Source: Streptomyces roseolilacinus
GTDB lineage: Bacteria; Actinomycetota; Actinomycetes; Streptomycetales; Streptomycetaceae
Reading direction: 5' to 3'
DNA length: 64,000 nucleotides
NCBI RefSeq assembly: GCF_014649335.1
Contig: NZ_BMSV01000003.1
Location: 372,001-436,000, forward strand
Positions 35,362 to 43,135 of the stretch are shown here, in pieces; the stretch's first letter is position 1; each line of letters begins with the position of its first letter. The notes below the pieces were generated by a model. The model was not told the DNA's origin and did not search any database. It saw nothing but the letters and a program-made list of their open reading frames with translations. The translations under genes and the position numbers were made by a program.

Positions 35362-36099
35362 TCAGACGGCGGCGACCAGCGGGCGGGCCGCGCACGCCCC
35401 GTCGTACCGCTCCAGCAGCAGCCGGGCCAGCTCGGGGGCCGGGCCCAGCACGCCGGCCAGCACGTCGGCGCCGGCCGCGCCCGCGGCGATCCGGTCGGGC
35501 AGCCGGCCGGGGGCGATCACGTACGGCGCGACGGCCACCCGCCGGACGCCCTCGGCGCGCAGCGCCCGTACCGCGTCCTCGGTGCGGGGGAGGGATGCGG
35601 AGGCGAACGCGGGCCGCACGGCGCACCAACCGGCACGCCGCAGCTCCCGCGCCGTTTCAGCGAACACCGCGCTCGCCTCCGGGTCGGTGGAGCCCGCCGA
35701 GGCCAGGACGACCCCGGTCGCGGGCTTGTCGGCGGGGGTGAGCCCTGCCTCGTACAGGCGCCGCTCCACCGCGCGCAGCAGCAGCGGCGACGGGCCGAGG
35801 ACCTCCGTCCGGCGGATCCGCAGCACCGGCGGCGCCTGCCGCAGCACGGCCGGGAGGTCCGCCTTGGCGTGGAACGCCCGGCTCAGCAGCAGCGGCAGGG
35901 CCACCACGTCCCGTACGCCGTACGCCGCGAGGGACGCCAGGGCGGCCGGCACGGACGGCACGTTGAAGTCGAGGAACGCGGTCTCCACCCGCACGCCGGG
36001 GCGCAGCGCGGCCACCGCCCGCACCAGGGCGTGGACGGTCGTGGCGTGCCGCGGATCGCGGCTGCCGTGGGCGACGACGAGCAGTGCGGGACCGGTCAC
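35362..36099 (-). CDS. Sirohydrochlorin ferrochelatase (CbiX/SirB family)
   Basis: The 245-residue protein has two CbiX-like halves. The first contains LLVVAHGSRDPRHATTVHALV with the metal-binding histidine, VETAFLDFNVPSVPAAL and VVALPLLLSRAFHAKADLP with a second histidine; the second half ends VRRVAVAPYVIAPGRLPDRI. It should insert iron into sirohydrochlorin to give siroheme, the cofactor of the sulfite reductase encoded at the head of this operon. The GTG start is 5 bases after the permease stop. Confidence 0.9.
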   Translation of the reverse strand: MTGPALLVVAHGSRDPRHATTVHALVRAVAALRPGVRVETAFLDFNVPSVPAALASLAAYGVRDVVALPLLLSRAFHAKADLPAVLRQAPPVLRIRRTEVLGPSPLLLRAVERRLYEAGLTPADKPATGVVLASAGSTDPEASAVFAETARELRRAGWCAVRPAFASASLPRTEDAVRALRAEGVRRVAVAPYVIAPGRLPDRIAAGAAGADVLAGVLGPAPELARLLLERYDGACAARPLVAAV

Positions 36100-36104
36100 G
36101 GCGC

Positions 36105-36998
36105 TCAGCCCCTGCCCAGCAGCCCGCGGCGGCGCAGCACCGCGCGCTCCAGCGGGCTGAACACCAGCAGGTCGACGGCGATGCCGACGAGCAGGATCAG
36201 CAGGATCGCCAGGAAGATCCCCGGCATGTCCGAGTTGTTGCGGCCGTTCTCCAGCAGCTGGCCCAGGCCGAGCCCCAGCTCGGGCGACGACGCGATGATC
36301 TCGGCGGCCATCAGGGACCGCCACGAGAACGCCCACCCCTGCTTCAGGCCCGCCAGGTAGCCCGGCAGCGCCGCCGGCATGACGACGTGCCAGGCACCCC
36401 GCAGCCCGGTCGCGCCGAGCGTGCGGCCCGCGCGCAGGAACAGCGGCGGCACCTGGTCGACGCCGGCGACCAGCCCGTTGGCGATGGACGGCACGGCGCC
36501 GAGCAGGATCACCGCGAACATCATCCGGTCGTTGAGGCCCAGCCACAGCACCGCCGGCGGCACCCACGCGACGGACGGCAGCGACTGCAGGCCCGAGAGG
36601 ATCGGCCCGATCGCGGCCCGCACGACCTTCACCCGGGCGACGAGCAGCCCCAGCGGCGTACCGATCGCGAGCGCCAGCACGAAGCCGAGCAGCGCCCGGG
36701 ACACGCTGGTCCACATGACGCCGAACAGCGTCCCCTGGAGCCACATCCGGGACAGGCTGTCCCACACCGCGGACGGCGCGGGCAGCTTGTACGCGTCGGT
36801 GACCTCCGCCCACACCAGCAGCTGCCACACCACCAGGACGAGGACCACCGCCACGACGGGCGGCAGGACCTTCCTCAGCAGCGTCTCGCGCAGCGGCGTC
36901 CGGCGCGTCTCGACGGCGTCGAGCGCGTCGAGCCCGGCCTCCAGGCCCTCCAGGTCGTCCGTCCTGCCGGCGCCGGCCTTCGTGTCAGTGCTGGCCAT
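36105..36998 (-). CDS. ssuC: Sulfonate-type ABC transporter permease
   Basis: The 297-residue integral membrane protein has six or so hydrophobic segments after a ~45-residue cytoplasmic start. The EAA coupling loop is in GATGLRGAWHVVMPAALPGYLAGLKQGWAFSWRSLMAAE (reported here only as region ~205-245). It belongs to the SsuC/TauC family. Its start overlaps the 3' end of the ATPase gene by 14 bases, so the two are translated together. The sulfonate substrate is inferred from the cys genes of the same operon. Confidence 0.88.
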   Translation of the reverse strand: MASTDTKAGAGRTDDLEGLEAGLDALDAVETRRTPLRETLLRKVLPPVVAVVLVLVVWQLLVWAEVTDAYKLPAPSAVWDSLSRMWLQGTLFGVMWTSVSRALLGFVLALAIGTPLGLLVARVKVVRAAIGPILSGLQSLPSVAWVPPAVLWLGLNDRMMFAVILLGAVPSIANGLVAGVDQVPPLFLRAGRTLGATGLRGAWHVVMPAALPGYLAGLKQGWAFSWRSLMAAEIIASSPELGLGLGQLLENGRNNSDMPGIFLAILLILLVGIAVDLLVFSPLERAVLRRRGLLGRG

Positions 36999-37812
36999 GT
37001 CGGCGGATCTCCCCCCGCAGTTGTTCCGTGATCTCCAGGGACAGCTCCGCCACCGCGGCGTCCTCGATGCGGCGCGGCTGCGGCATGCCGACCGTCCACT
37101 CGCGGGCGATCCGCCCCGGCCGGGACGACAGCAGCACCACGCGCTGCGCGAGGCGCACGGCCTCGCGCACGTTGTGGGTGACGAACAGCACCGACAGGCC
37201 CCCCGCGGCGGGGCCGCCGGAGTTGGCGGTCTCCCAGATCCGGGTCAGCTCGCCGTGCAGCACGTCGCGGGTGATCGCGTCGAGCGCCGCGAACGGCTCG
37301 TCCATCAGCAGCAGCCGGCTGTCCTGGGCGAGCGCCCGGGCCATGGCGACGCGCTGCCGCATGCCGCCGGACAGCTCGTGGACGCGCTTGCCGTACGCGC
37401 CGCCCAGCCGGACCAGTTCCAGGAGCCGCTCCGCCTCGTCGCGGCGGTCGGCCTTCGGCACGCCGCGCAGCCGCAGCGCCAGTTCGATGTTCTTGCCGGC
37501 CGTCAACCACGGGAACAGCGCGTGCTCCTGGAACATCAGGGCCGGACGCCCGTCCGTGGCGATCGCCCCCGAGGAGGGCCGGTCGAGCCCGGCGACCAGG
37601 TTGAGCAGGGTGGACTTGCCGCAGCCGGAGGCCCCGAGGAGGGTGACGAACTCGCCCGGCGCGACATCGAGGCTGATGTCGTCCAGGACGAGCTGCTGCC
37701 CGGCGGGGCCGGCGAAGGACTTCGAGACGCGCTCGATCCGCGCGGCGTACTCGACCGCCGTACGGTCCTCGGCGCGGGCCGACGTACCGATCGTGATGGC
37801 CATGGTCGTCAC
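36985..37812 (-). CDS. ssuB: Sulfonate-type ABC transporter ATPase
   Basis: The 275-residue ATPase has Walker A GASGCGKST, Q-loop MFQEHALFPW, signature LSGGMRQRVA, Walker B LLLMDEPFAALD and H-loop VTHNVREA, all intact, in the SsuB/TauB arrangement. It energises uptake by the permease encoded next. ATG start at 37812, 25 bases after the binding-protein gene. An ATG two codons further on would do equally well. Confidence 0.9.
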   Translation of the reverse strand: MTTMAITIGTSARAEDRTAVEYAARIERVSKSFAGPAGQQLVLDDISLDVAPGEFVTLLGASGCGKSTLLNLVAGLDRPSSGAIATDGRPALMFQEHALFPWLTAGKNIELALRLRGVPKADRRDEAERLLELVRLGGAYGKRVHELSGGMRQRVAMARALAQDSRLLLMDEPFAALDAITRDVLHGELTRIWETANSGGPAAGGLSVLFVTHNVREAVRLAQRVVLLSSRPGRIAREWTVGMPQPRRIEDAAVAELSLEITEQLRGEIRRHGQH

Positions 37813-37837
37813 CTCCTGGGACTGGTCTGTCGGGGAC

Positions 37838-38953
37838 TCAACGGACGCCGAGCCCGGCGTCGGGGACGGGCGCCCGGCCCTCGGCGGCGAGGATCCTGTT
37901 CAGCGGGCGCAGGTCGTAGATCCCGGCCAGCCGGGGCTTCTCCAGCAGTCCGGCGGACACGGCGTGGCCGGCCTGCTCGCGCAGCGTCCCGGCGAGCGGG
38001 TCGTCGAGGAACCGGAGCGTCGGCCACGCCGAGTCGAGGACCCGGCCGGGCAGCGCCTTGCCGGTGAGCACCTTCATCTGGGCGTTCGCGGCGGCCTTGG
38101 CCTCCCGCGGGTGGGTGTTGATCCACGCGTTGGCCCTCAGCGAGCCGCGCAGCACCGCCTCCACCACGTCCGGGTGCCGCTCCAGGAACGCCTGCGAGGC
38201 GACGATGTTGGTGATCACGAACCGGCCGCCGGGCCACAGCGACGCCTCGTCGAGGAGCGGCACGGCCCCCTCGGCGATCAGCTTCGACGCGGTCGGCTCG
38301 GGCACCCACGCGCCGTCGACCGACCCGGACCGGTAGGCGTCGGGGAGGATCTTGTTGTCGACGCGCAGGACCGACACGTCGCCCTTGCCGCTCTCCGGGT
38401 CGACCTTCCAGCCCTGCTCGGCGGCCCAGTGGAGGAACGCCACGTCCTGGGTGTTGCCGAGCTGCGGGGTGGCGATCCGCTTGCCCCGGACGTCCGCGAG
38501 GCCCTTCACCCGGTCCGGGTTCACGACGAGCCGGACGCCGCCGGACGCGGCGCCGCCGACGATCCGCAGGTTCTTCCCGCCGGCCCTCGTGTAGCCGTTG
38601 AGGGCGGGGGAGGGGCCGAGGAACGCGATGTCGACGGAACCGGCGTTGAGCGCCTCGACCGCGGACGGGCCCGCGTTGAACGTCGCGGTCCGCAGCCGCG
38701 TGCCGCGCAGCTCCTTCTGGAAGAAGCCCTCCCGGTCGCCGACGAGGGCCGTGCCGTGGGTGAGGTTCGCGAAGTACCCGACGCGCACCGTGTCCGCGGA
38801 CAGCTTGGGCCCCTGGGCCACCACCTTCGCCCGGTCCTCCACCGCCTGCGAGCCGTAGCCGCACGAGACCAGCGCCACGAGCAGCAGCGGCAGGACCGCG
38901 GCGAGGACGGGGCCGCGGCGCGGCGCGGGCCGGGGGCGGGAGGTGGCAGGCAC
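37838..38953 (-). CDS. ssuA: Sulfonate-binding lipoprotein
   Basis: The 371-residue product has a lipoprotein signal with a LVSC lipobox (Cys31) and a mature part of the SsuA/THI5-like binding-protein family: VRVGYFANLTHGTALVGDREGFF, AGPSAVEALNAGSVDIAFLGPSPALNGY, GKRIATPQLGNTQDVAFLHW and VDGAWVPEPTASKLI. The pattern is that of aliphatic sulfonate or related sulfur-compound binders. GTG at 38953 is chosen, with AGAGGAAC upstream. It is separated from cysN by 216 bases, the largest gap in the operon. Confidence 0.87.
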   Translation of the reverse strand: MPATSRPRPAPRRGPVLAAVLPLLLVALVSCGYGSQAVEDRAKVVAQGPKLSADTVRVGYFANLTHGTALVGDREGFFQKELRGTRLRTATFNAGPSAVEALNAGSVDIAFLGPSPALNGYTRAGGKNLRIVGGAASGGVRLVVNPDRVKGLADVRGKRIATPQLGNTQDVAFLHWAAEQGWKVDPESGKGDVSVLRVDNKILPDAYRSGSVDGAWVPEPTASKLIAEGAVPLLDEASLWPGGRFVITNIVASQAFLERHPDVVEAVLRGSLRANAWINTHPREAKAAANAQMKVLTGKALPGRVLDSAWPTLRFLDDPLAGTLREQAGHAVSAGLLEKPRLAGIYDLRPLNRILAAEGRAPVPDAGLGVR

Positions 38954-39169
38954 GGGAGGGGTTCCTCTCGTCGGCCCGGCCGCTACCTCCCGTACGGGAC
39001 GGGCGGGGCGGCCGGGCGGGCGGCGGTGGGCGGTCGTCTGCGGCGGTGGCGGGGGAGCGGGCGGCGGGTCACCGGGCACATCGCGCGACACCCCCGCTGC
39101 CCGCGCCGACGCGTCCGCCGCCGACGCGGCCGCCCTCCTTCGCGAAGGTCGCGAAGGTGTCGCGGGCCA

Positions 39170-40507
39170 TCAGAAGTCCCAGCCGTCGTCGTCGGCGGGG
39201 GCGGCCACGGGCTTCTCGCCGGCGAACGACTCGCCCGCCATGCCCGCCGCGAGGGTGGTGCCGTCCGCCGGGTCGATCAGCAGGAACGAGCCGGTGCGGC
39301 GCGAGTCGGCGTACGCGTCCAGCGCGATCGGCTCGGCCGTGCGGACCTTGACGGTGCCGATGTCGTTGGCGACGAGCCGCCCCGGGGCGGGGTGCTGGGA
39401 CAGGTCGTCCAGGGTGAGCCGGGACGGGATGTCCTTGACGATCGCCTTGACCGTACGGGTCGTGTGCTTGAGCAGCACCCGCTGGCCCACCGTCAGCGGC
39501 TGGTCCGCCACGTGGCAGACCGTCGCCTCGACGTCCTGGCTGGTCGCCGGGGCGTCCCCGGACGGCACGATCAGGTCGCCGCGCGAGATGTCGATGTCGT
39601 CCTCCAGCCGGAGGGTGACGGACTGCGGCGTCCACGCGGCGTCGACGGGCGTGCCCAGCAGGTCGATGTCGGAGATCCGCGACGTACGGCCCGAGGGCAG
39701 CACCGTCACCTCCTGGCCGACGCGGAACGTACCGGCGGCGATCTGCCCCGCGTAGCCCCGGTAGTCCGGGAGCTCCGCGGTCTGCGGGCGGATCACGTAC
39801 TGCACGGGCAGCCGGGCGTGGCAGCCGGTCAGGTCGTGGCTGACGGGCACGGTCTCCAGGTGCTCCAGCACCGTCGGGCCGCCGTACCAGTCCATCGTCG
39901 CGGACGGCTCCACCACGTTGTCGCCGGCGAGCGCGGAGATCGGGATCGCGGTGACCTCGGGGATGCCCAGCTCCGTCGCGTACGCCGTGAACTCCTCGGC
40001 GATCCGCGCGAAGACGTCCTCCGCGTACTCGACGAGGTCCATCTTGTTGACGGCCAGCACGACGTGCGGGACGCGCAGCAGCGCGGCGATCGCGGCGTGC
40101 CGGCGGGTCTGCTCGACCACGCCGTTGCGCGCGTCGACGAGGATCACGGTCAGCTCAGCGGTGGACGCGCCGGTCACCATGTTCCGCGTGTACTGCACGT
40201 GGCCGGGCGTGTCGGCGAGGATGAACCGGCGCCGGGCCGTGGCGAAGTAACGGTACGCCACGTCGATCGTGATGCCCTGCTCGCGCTCGGCCCGCAGGCC
40301 GTCGGTCAGCAGCGCCAGGTCGGGCGCCTCCTGACCGCGGGAGCGGGAGGCGTGCTCGACGGCCTCCAACTGGTCGGCGAGGACCGACTTGGAGTCGTGC
40401 AGCAGCCGGCCCACGAGGGTGGACTTGCCGTCGTCGACGGACCCGGCGGTCGCGAAACGCAGCAGGGTGGTGGCCGAGAGCTGCTCGGCGGCGGTGGTGC
40501 TGGACAT
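39170..40507 (-). CDS. cysN: Sulfate adenylyltransferase subunit 1
   Basis: The 445-residue GTPase subunit of ATP sulfurylase. G1 is FATAGSVDDGKSTLVGR, G3 is LADTPGHVQY, G4 is AVNKMDLV and the switch region REQGITIDVAYRYF is present, with EF-Tu-like beta domains after it. GTP hydrolysis drives formation of adenosine phosphosulfate by CysD. There is no fused CysC kinase domain; a separate cysC lies upstream. The start ATG is 2 bases after the cysD stop, a typical cysDN junction. Confidence 0.95.
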   Translation of the reverse strand: MSSTTAAEQLSATTLLRFATAGSVDDGKSTLVGRLLHDSKSVLADQLEAVEHASRSRGQEAPDLALLTDGLRAEREQGITIDVAYRYFATARRRFILADTPGHVQYTRNMVTGASTAELTVILVDARNGVVEQTRRHAAIAALLRVPHVVLAVNKMDLVEYAEDVFARIAEEFTAYATELGIPEVTAIPISALAGDNVVEPSATMDWYGGPTVLEHLETVPVSHDLTGCHARLPVQYVIRPQTAELPDYRGYAGQIAAGTFRVGQEVTVLPSGRTSRISDIDLLGTPVDAAWTPQSVTLRLEDDIDISRGDLIVPSGDAPATSQDVEATVCHVADQPLTVGQRVLLKHTTRTVKAIVKDIPSRLTLDDLSQHPAPGRLVANDIGTVKVRTAEPIALDAYADSRRTGSFLLIDPADGTTLAAGMAGESFAGEKPVAAPADDDGWDF

Positions 40508-40509
40508 CT

Positions 40510-41448
40510 CTAGAAGTACCCTTCGCGCTTGCGGTCTTCCATCGCGGCCTCGGACAGCTTGTCGTCGGCGCGGGTGGCGCCCCGCTCGGTCAGCCGGGAC
40601 GCGGCGATCTCGGCGATCACGGCGTCGAGCGTGGTGGCGTCGGAGTCGACGGCGCCGGTGCAGGACATGTCACCGACCGTGCGGTAGCGGATGAGCCGCT
40701 TCTCGACGGTCTCGCCGTCCTTCGGGCCGCCCCACTCGCCGGCGGTCAGCCACATGCCGTTGCGGGAGAACACCTCCCGCTCGTGCGCGAAGTAGATCTC
40801 GGGCAGCTCGATGCCCTCGCGGGCGATGTACTGCCACACGTCCAGCTCGGTCCAGTTGGACAGCGGGAACACCCGCACGTGCTCGCCCGGGGCGTGCCGG
40901 CCGTTGTACAGCTGCCACAGCTCGGGCCGCTGGCGCCGCGGGTCCCACTGGGAGAACTCGTCGCGCAGCGAGAACACCCGCTCCTTGGCGCGGGCCTTCT
41001 CCTCGTCGCGCCGCCCGCCGCCGAACACCGCGTCGAAGCGGTGCTGCTGGATCGCCTCGGTCAGCGGCACGGTCTGCAGCGGGTTGCGGGTGCCGTCCGG
41101 GCGCTCCTTGAGGGCGCCGCGGTCGATGTACTCCTGGACGGACGCCACGTGCAGCCGCAGGTTGTGCCGGGCCACGGTCCGGTCGCGGTACTCGATGACC
41201 TCGGGGAAGTTGTGCCCGGTGTCCACGTGCAGCAGCGAGAACGGCACCGGCGCGGGCGCGAACGCCTTCAGCGCCAGGTGCAGCATGACGATGGAGTCCT
41301 TGCCGCCGGAGAACAGGACCACCGGCCGCTCGAACTCACCCGCCACCTCGCGGAAGATGTGGACGGCCTCGGACTCCAGGGCGTCGAGGTGCGACAGCGC
41401 GAACGGGCTGCCCTGCTGCTCCTCGGTCGCGTTGAGCGTCGTGGTCAC
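40510..41448 (-). CDS. cysD: Sulfate adenylyltransferase subunit 2
   Basis: The 312-residue protein is the catalytic subunit of ATP sulfurylase. The PP-loop is VVLFSGGKDSIVML, followed by LLHVDTGHNFPEVIEYRD, FDAVFGGGRRDEEKARAKER and PLSNWTELDVWQYI, all standard for CysD. GTG start overlaps the cysC stop as GTGA, so the pair is translationally coupled. It works with CysN to make APS from sulfate and ATP. Confidence 0.96.
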   Translation of the reverse strand: MTTTLNATEEQQGSPFALSHLDALESEAVHIFREVAGEFERPVVLFSGGKDSIVMLHLALKAFAPAPVPFSLLHVDTGHNFPEVIEYRDRTVARHNLRLHVASVQEYIDRGALKERPDGTRNPLQTVPLTEAIQQHRFDAVFGGGRRDEEKARAKERVFSLRDEFSQWDPRRQRPELWQLYNGRHAPGEHVRVFPLSNWTELDVWQYIAREGIELPEIYFAHEREVFSRNGMWLTAGEWGGPKDGETVEKRLIRYRTVGDMSCTGAVDSDATTLDAVIAEIAASRLTERGATRADDKLSEAAMEDRKREGYF

Positions 41449-41978
41449 GCCAGACCCCTCTCGGTCAGCAGCGCGTGCAGCGCCTGCGCGGACTCCTGCA
41501 CGGTCTGGTGGTGGGACTCGATCCGCAGGTCGGGGCTCTCCGGCTCCTCGTACGGGTCGTCGACACCGGTCAGGCCGGTGATCTCGCCGGCCGCCTGCTT
41601 GGCGTACAGCCCCTTCACGTCGCGTACGGAGCACACCTCGACCGGCGTCGCCACGTGCACCTCCACGTACGGGGTGCCCTCCCGCTGGTGGCGCTTGCGC
41701 ACGGCCTCGCGGCTGTCGGCGTACGGGGCGATGACGGGCACGAGGACCTTCACGCCGTTCGACGCGAGCAGTTCGGCGACGAAGCCGATGCGCTGCACGT
41801 TGGTGTGCCGGTCCTCACGGCCGAAGCCGAGGCCCGCCGACAGGAACTCGCGGATCTCGTCGCCGTCGAGCACCTCCACGCGGTGGCCCTCGGCGCGCAG
41901 CCGGCCCGCGAGCTCGTACGCGATGGTGGTCTTGCCGGCGCTCGGCAGACCGGTGAGCCAGATGGTGGCCCCAGTCAC
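41445..41978 (-). CDS. cysC: Adenylylsulfate kinase
   Basis: The 177-residue APS kinase phosphorylates APS to PAPS. Walker A is WLTGLPSAGKTT, the substrate region DGDEIREFLSAGLGFGREDR and VPVIAPYADSREAVR follow, and the C-terminal lid includes DVKGLYAKQAAGEI. GTG at 41978 is preferred: it has a CAGGAGAAG ribosome site and gives the normal family length. An in-frame ATG at 42011 overlaps the cysH stop as ATGA and could be used instead, adding 11 residues. Confidence 0.92.
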   Translation of the reverse strand: MTGATIWLTGLPSAGKTTIAYELAGRLRAEGHRVEVLDGDEIREFLSAGLGFGREDRHTNVQRIGFVAELLASNGVKVLVPVIAPYADSREAVRKRHQREGTPYVEVHVATPVEVCSVRDVKGLYAKQAAGEITGLTGVDDPYEEPESPDLRIESHHQTVQESAQALHALLTERGLA

Positions 41979-42007
41979 GTGCTTCTCCTGAGAAGAGTGG
42001 TCGTTCG

Positions 42008-42709
42008 TCATCCGTGCAGCCCGCACTCCGTCTTGGCGCGGCCCGCCCAGCGGCCGGCGCGCGCGTCCTCGCCCTCCAGCACGCGGCGCGTGCAGGGGGC
42101 GCAGCCGACGGAGGCGTAGCCGTCCATCAGCAGCGGGTTGGTCAGGACGCCGTGTTCGGCGACGTACGCGTCGACGTCGTCCTGGGTCCACCGGGCGATC
42201 GGGGACACCTTGACCTTCCGCCGCCTGGCGTCCCAGCCGACGACCGGGGTGTTCGCCCGGGTCGGGGACTCGTCGCGGCGCAGCCCGGTCGCCCACGCGG
42301 CGTACTTGGTCAGGCCCTCCTCGAGCGGCTTGACCTTGCGCAGCGCGCAGCACAGGTCCGGGTCGCGGTCGTGCAACCTCGGCCCGTACTCGGCATCCTG
42401 CTCGGCGACGGTCTGACGCGGCGTCAGCGTGATGACGTTGACGTCCATCACGGCGTCGACCGCGTCGCGCGTCCCGATGGTCTCGGGGAAGTGGTAGCCG
42501 GTGTCCAGGAACACCACGTCGACGCCGGGGAAGGCGCGCGAGGCGAGGTGGGCGACGACGGCGTCCTCCATGGAGGAGGTGACGCAGAAGCGCTCGCCGA
42601 AGGTGTCGGCGGCCCACTTCAGGATGTCGAGGGCCGGGGCGTCCTCCAGCTCGCGCCCGGCGCGCAGGGCGAGCGCCTCCAGCTCCTCGTCGGTCCGCGT
42701 GACGGTCAT
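42008..42709 (-). CDS. cysH: Phosphoadenylyl/adenylyl-sulfate reductase
   Basis: The 233-residue protein is a thiol-dependent APS/PAPS reductase. VTSSMEDAVVAHL is the PP-loop-like start, VVFLDTGYHFPET follows, and the catalytic cysteine is in the C-terminal ECGLH. It also has CC (120-121) and CxxC (203-206), the four ligands of the 4Fe-4S cluster that marks APS-using reductases. The presence of cysC in the same operon would suggest PAPS; which is used cannot be decided from sequence. Its ATG overlaps the stop of the 59-aa gene as ATGA. Confidence 0.93.
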   Translation of the reverse strand: MTVTRTDEELEALALRAGRELEDAPALDILKWAADTFGERFCVTSSMEDAVVAHLASRAFPGVDVVFLDTGYHFPETIGTRDAVDAVMDVNVITLTPRQTVAEQDAEYGPRLHDRDPDLCCALRKVKPLEEGLTKYAAWATGLRRDESPTRANTPVVGWDARRRKVKVSPIARWTQDDVDAYVAEHGVLTNPLLMDGYASVGCAPCTRRVLEGEDARAGRWAGRAKTECGLHG

Positions 42710-42885
42710 GCCGGGTCCCCTCCGCTGTCATGGCGCTGGAGGCCCCGGGCCAGCAGGCCCAGGAACTTCAGCTGGAAGGCTCGATTGCAGGCCGCGCACT
42801 CCCACGCGCCGTGGCCCTGCTCGGCGGGGCGCAGGTCCTCGTCGCCGCAGTACGGGCAGTAGAACGGTGCCGCGCGCTCGCTCAC
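42706..42885 (-). CDS. 59-aa zinc-ribbon protein of sulfur operon
   Basis: A short gene encoding a protein with FYCPYCGDEDLRP and AWECAACNRAFQLKF: two CxxC pairs forming a zinc ribbon, then an amphipathic helix and a basic end. Its stop overlaps the cysH start as ATGA, strongly linking it to sulfate reduction. The GTG start lies within a 15-bp sequence that is duplicated at the sulfite reductase stop. An AAGGAGAGG ribosome site made by the inserted repeat lies upstream. No function is known to me; a redox, zinc or electron-carrier accessory role is possible. Confidence 0.85.
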   Translation of the reverse strand: MSERAAPFYCPYCGDEDLRPAEQGHGAWECAACNRAFQLKFLGLLARGLQRHDSGGDPA

Positions 42886-42896
42886 GACAGGGCCTC

Positions 42897-43135
42897 TCCT
42901 TCTTCGAGGGCTCGGTTCGCCTCCGGGGCGCCGGAGCCTCCGTCGACGGTCGGTCGTGCTCGGCCGCTCGTTCCTCGCGTCCTGCGCGCGGCCTCCGCTT
43001 CTTCGAGGGCTCGGTTCGCCTCCGGGGCGCCGGAGCCTCCGTCGACGGTCGGTCGTGCTCGGCCGCTCGTTCCTCGCGTCCTGCGCGCGGCCTCCCTTTC
43101 GACGGAGGCGCGCCCCTTCGGCTCACTCGCCCGGG
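42897..43135. mobile_element. 239-bp repetitive insertion flanked by 15-bp direct duplication
   Basis: The 15 bases at 42882-42896 are repeated exactly at 43136-43150. The first copy contains the start of the 59-aa gene, the second the stop of sulfite reductase. Removing one copy and the DNA between would join the two genes by a GTGA overlap like others in this operon. The insertion contains two 99-bp repeats and has no transposase gene and no obvious terminal inverted repeats. Insertion with target duplication is the simplest reading. Confidence 0.6.
42899..43096 (-). repeat. Two tandem 99-bp repeats, 98 bp identical
   Basis: Units 42899-42997 and 42998-43096 are identical except at the last base. 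Each contains GTCGACGGTC and CGGCCGCTCG segments and is related, on the opposite strand, to the 52-bp repeats at 15016-15136. Confidence 0.92.

Noticed and set aside
42728..43126. Long minus-strand frame with repeated Arg/Glu-rich peptide across the inserted repeat
   Set aside because: The peptide repeats only reflect the 99-bp DNA repeats, and the frame overlaps the real 59-aa gene in another frame. No ribosome site or family match.
42897..43135. Insertion sequence
   Set aside because: No transposase frame and no terminal inverted repeats; listed only as a candidate non-autonomous element.
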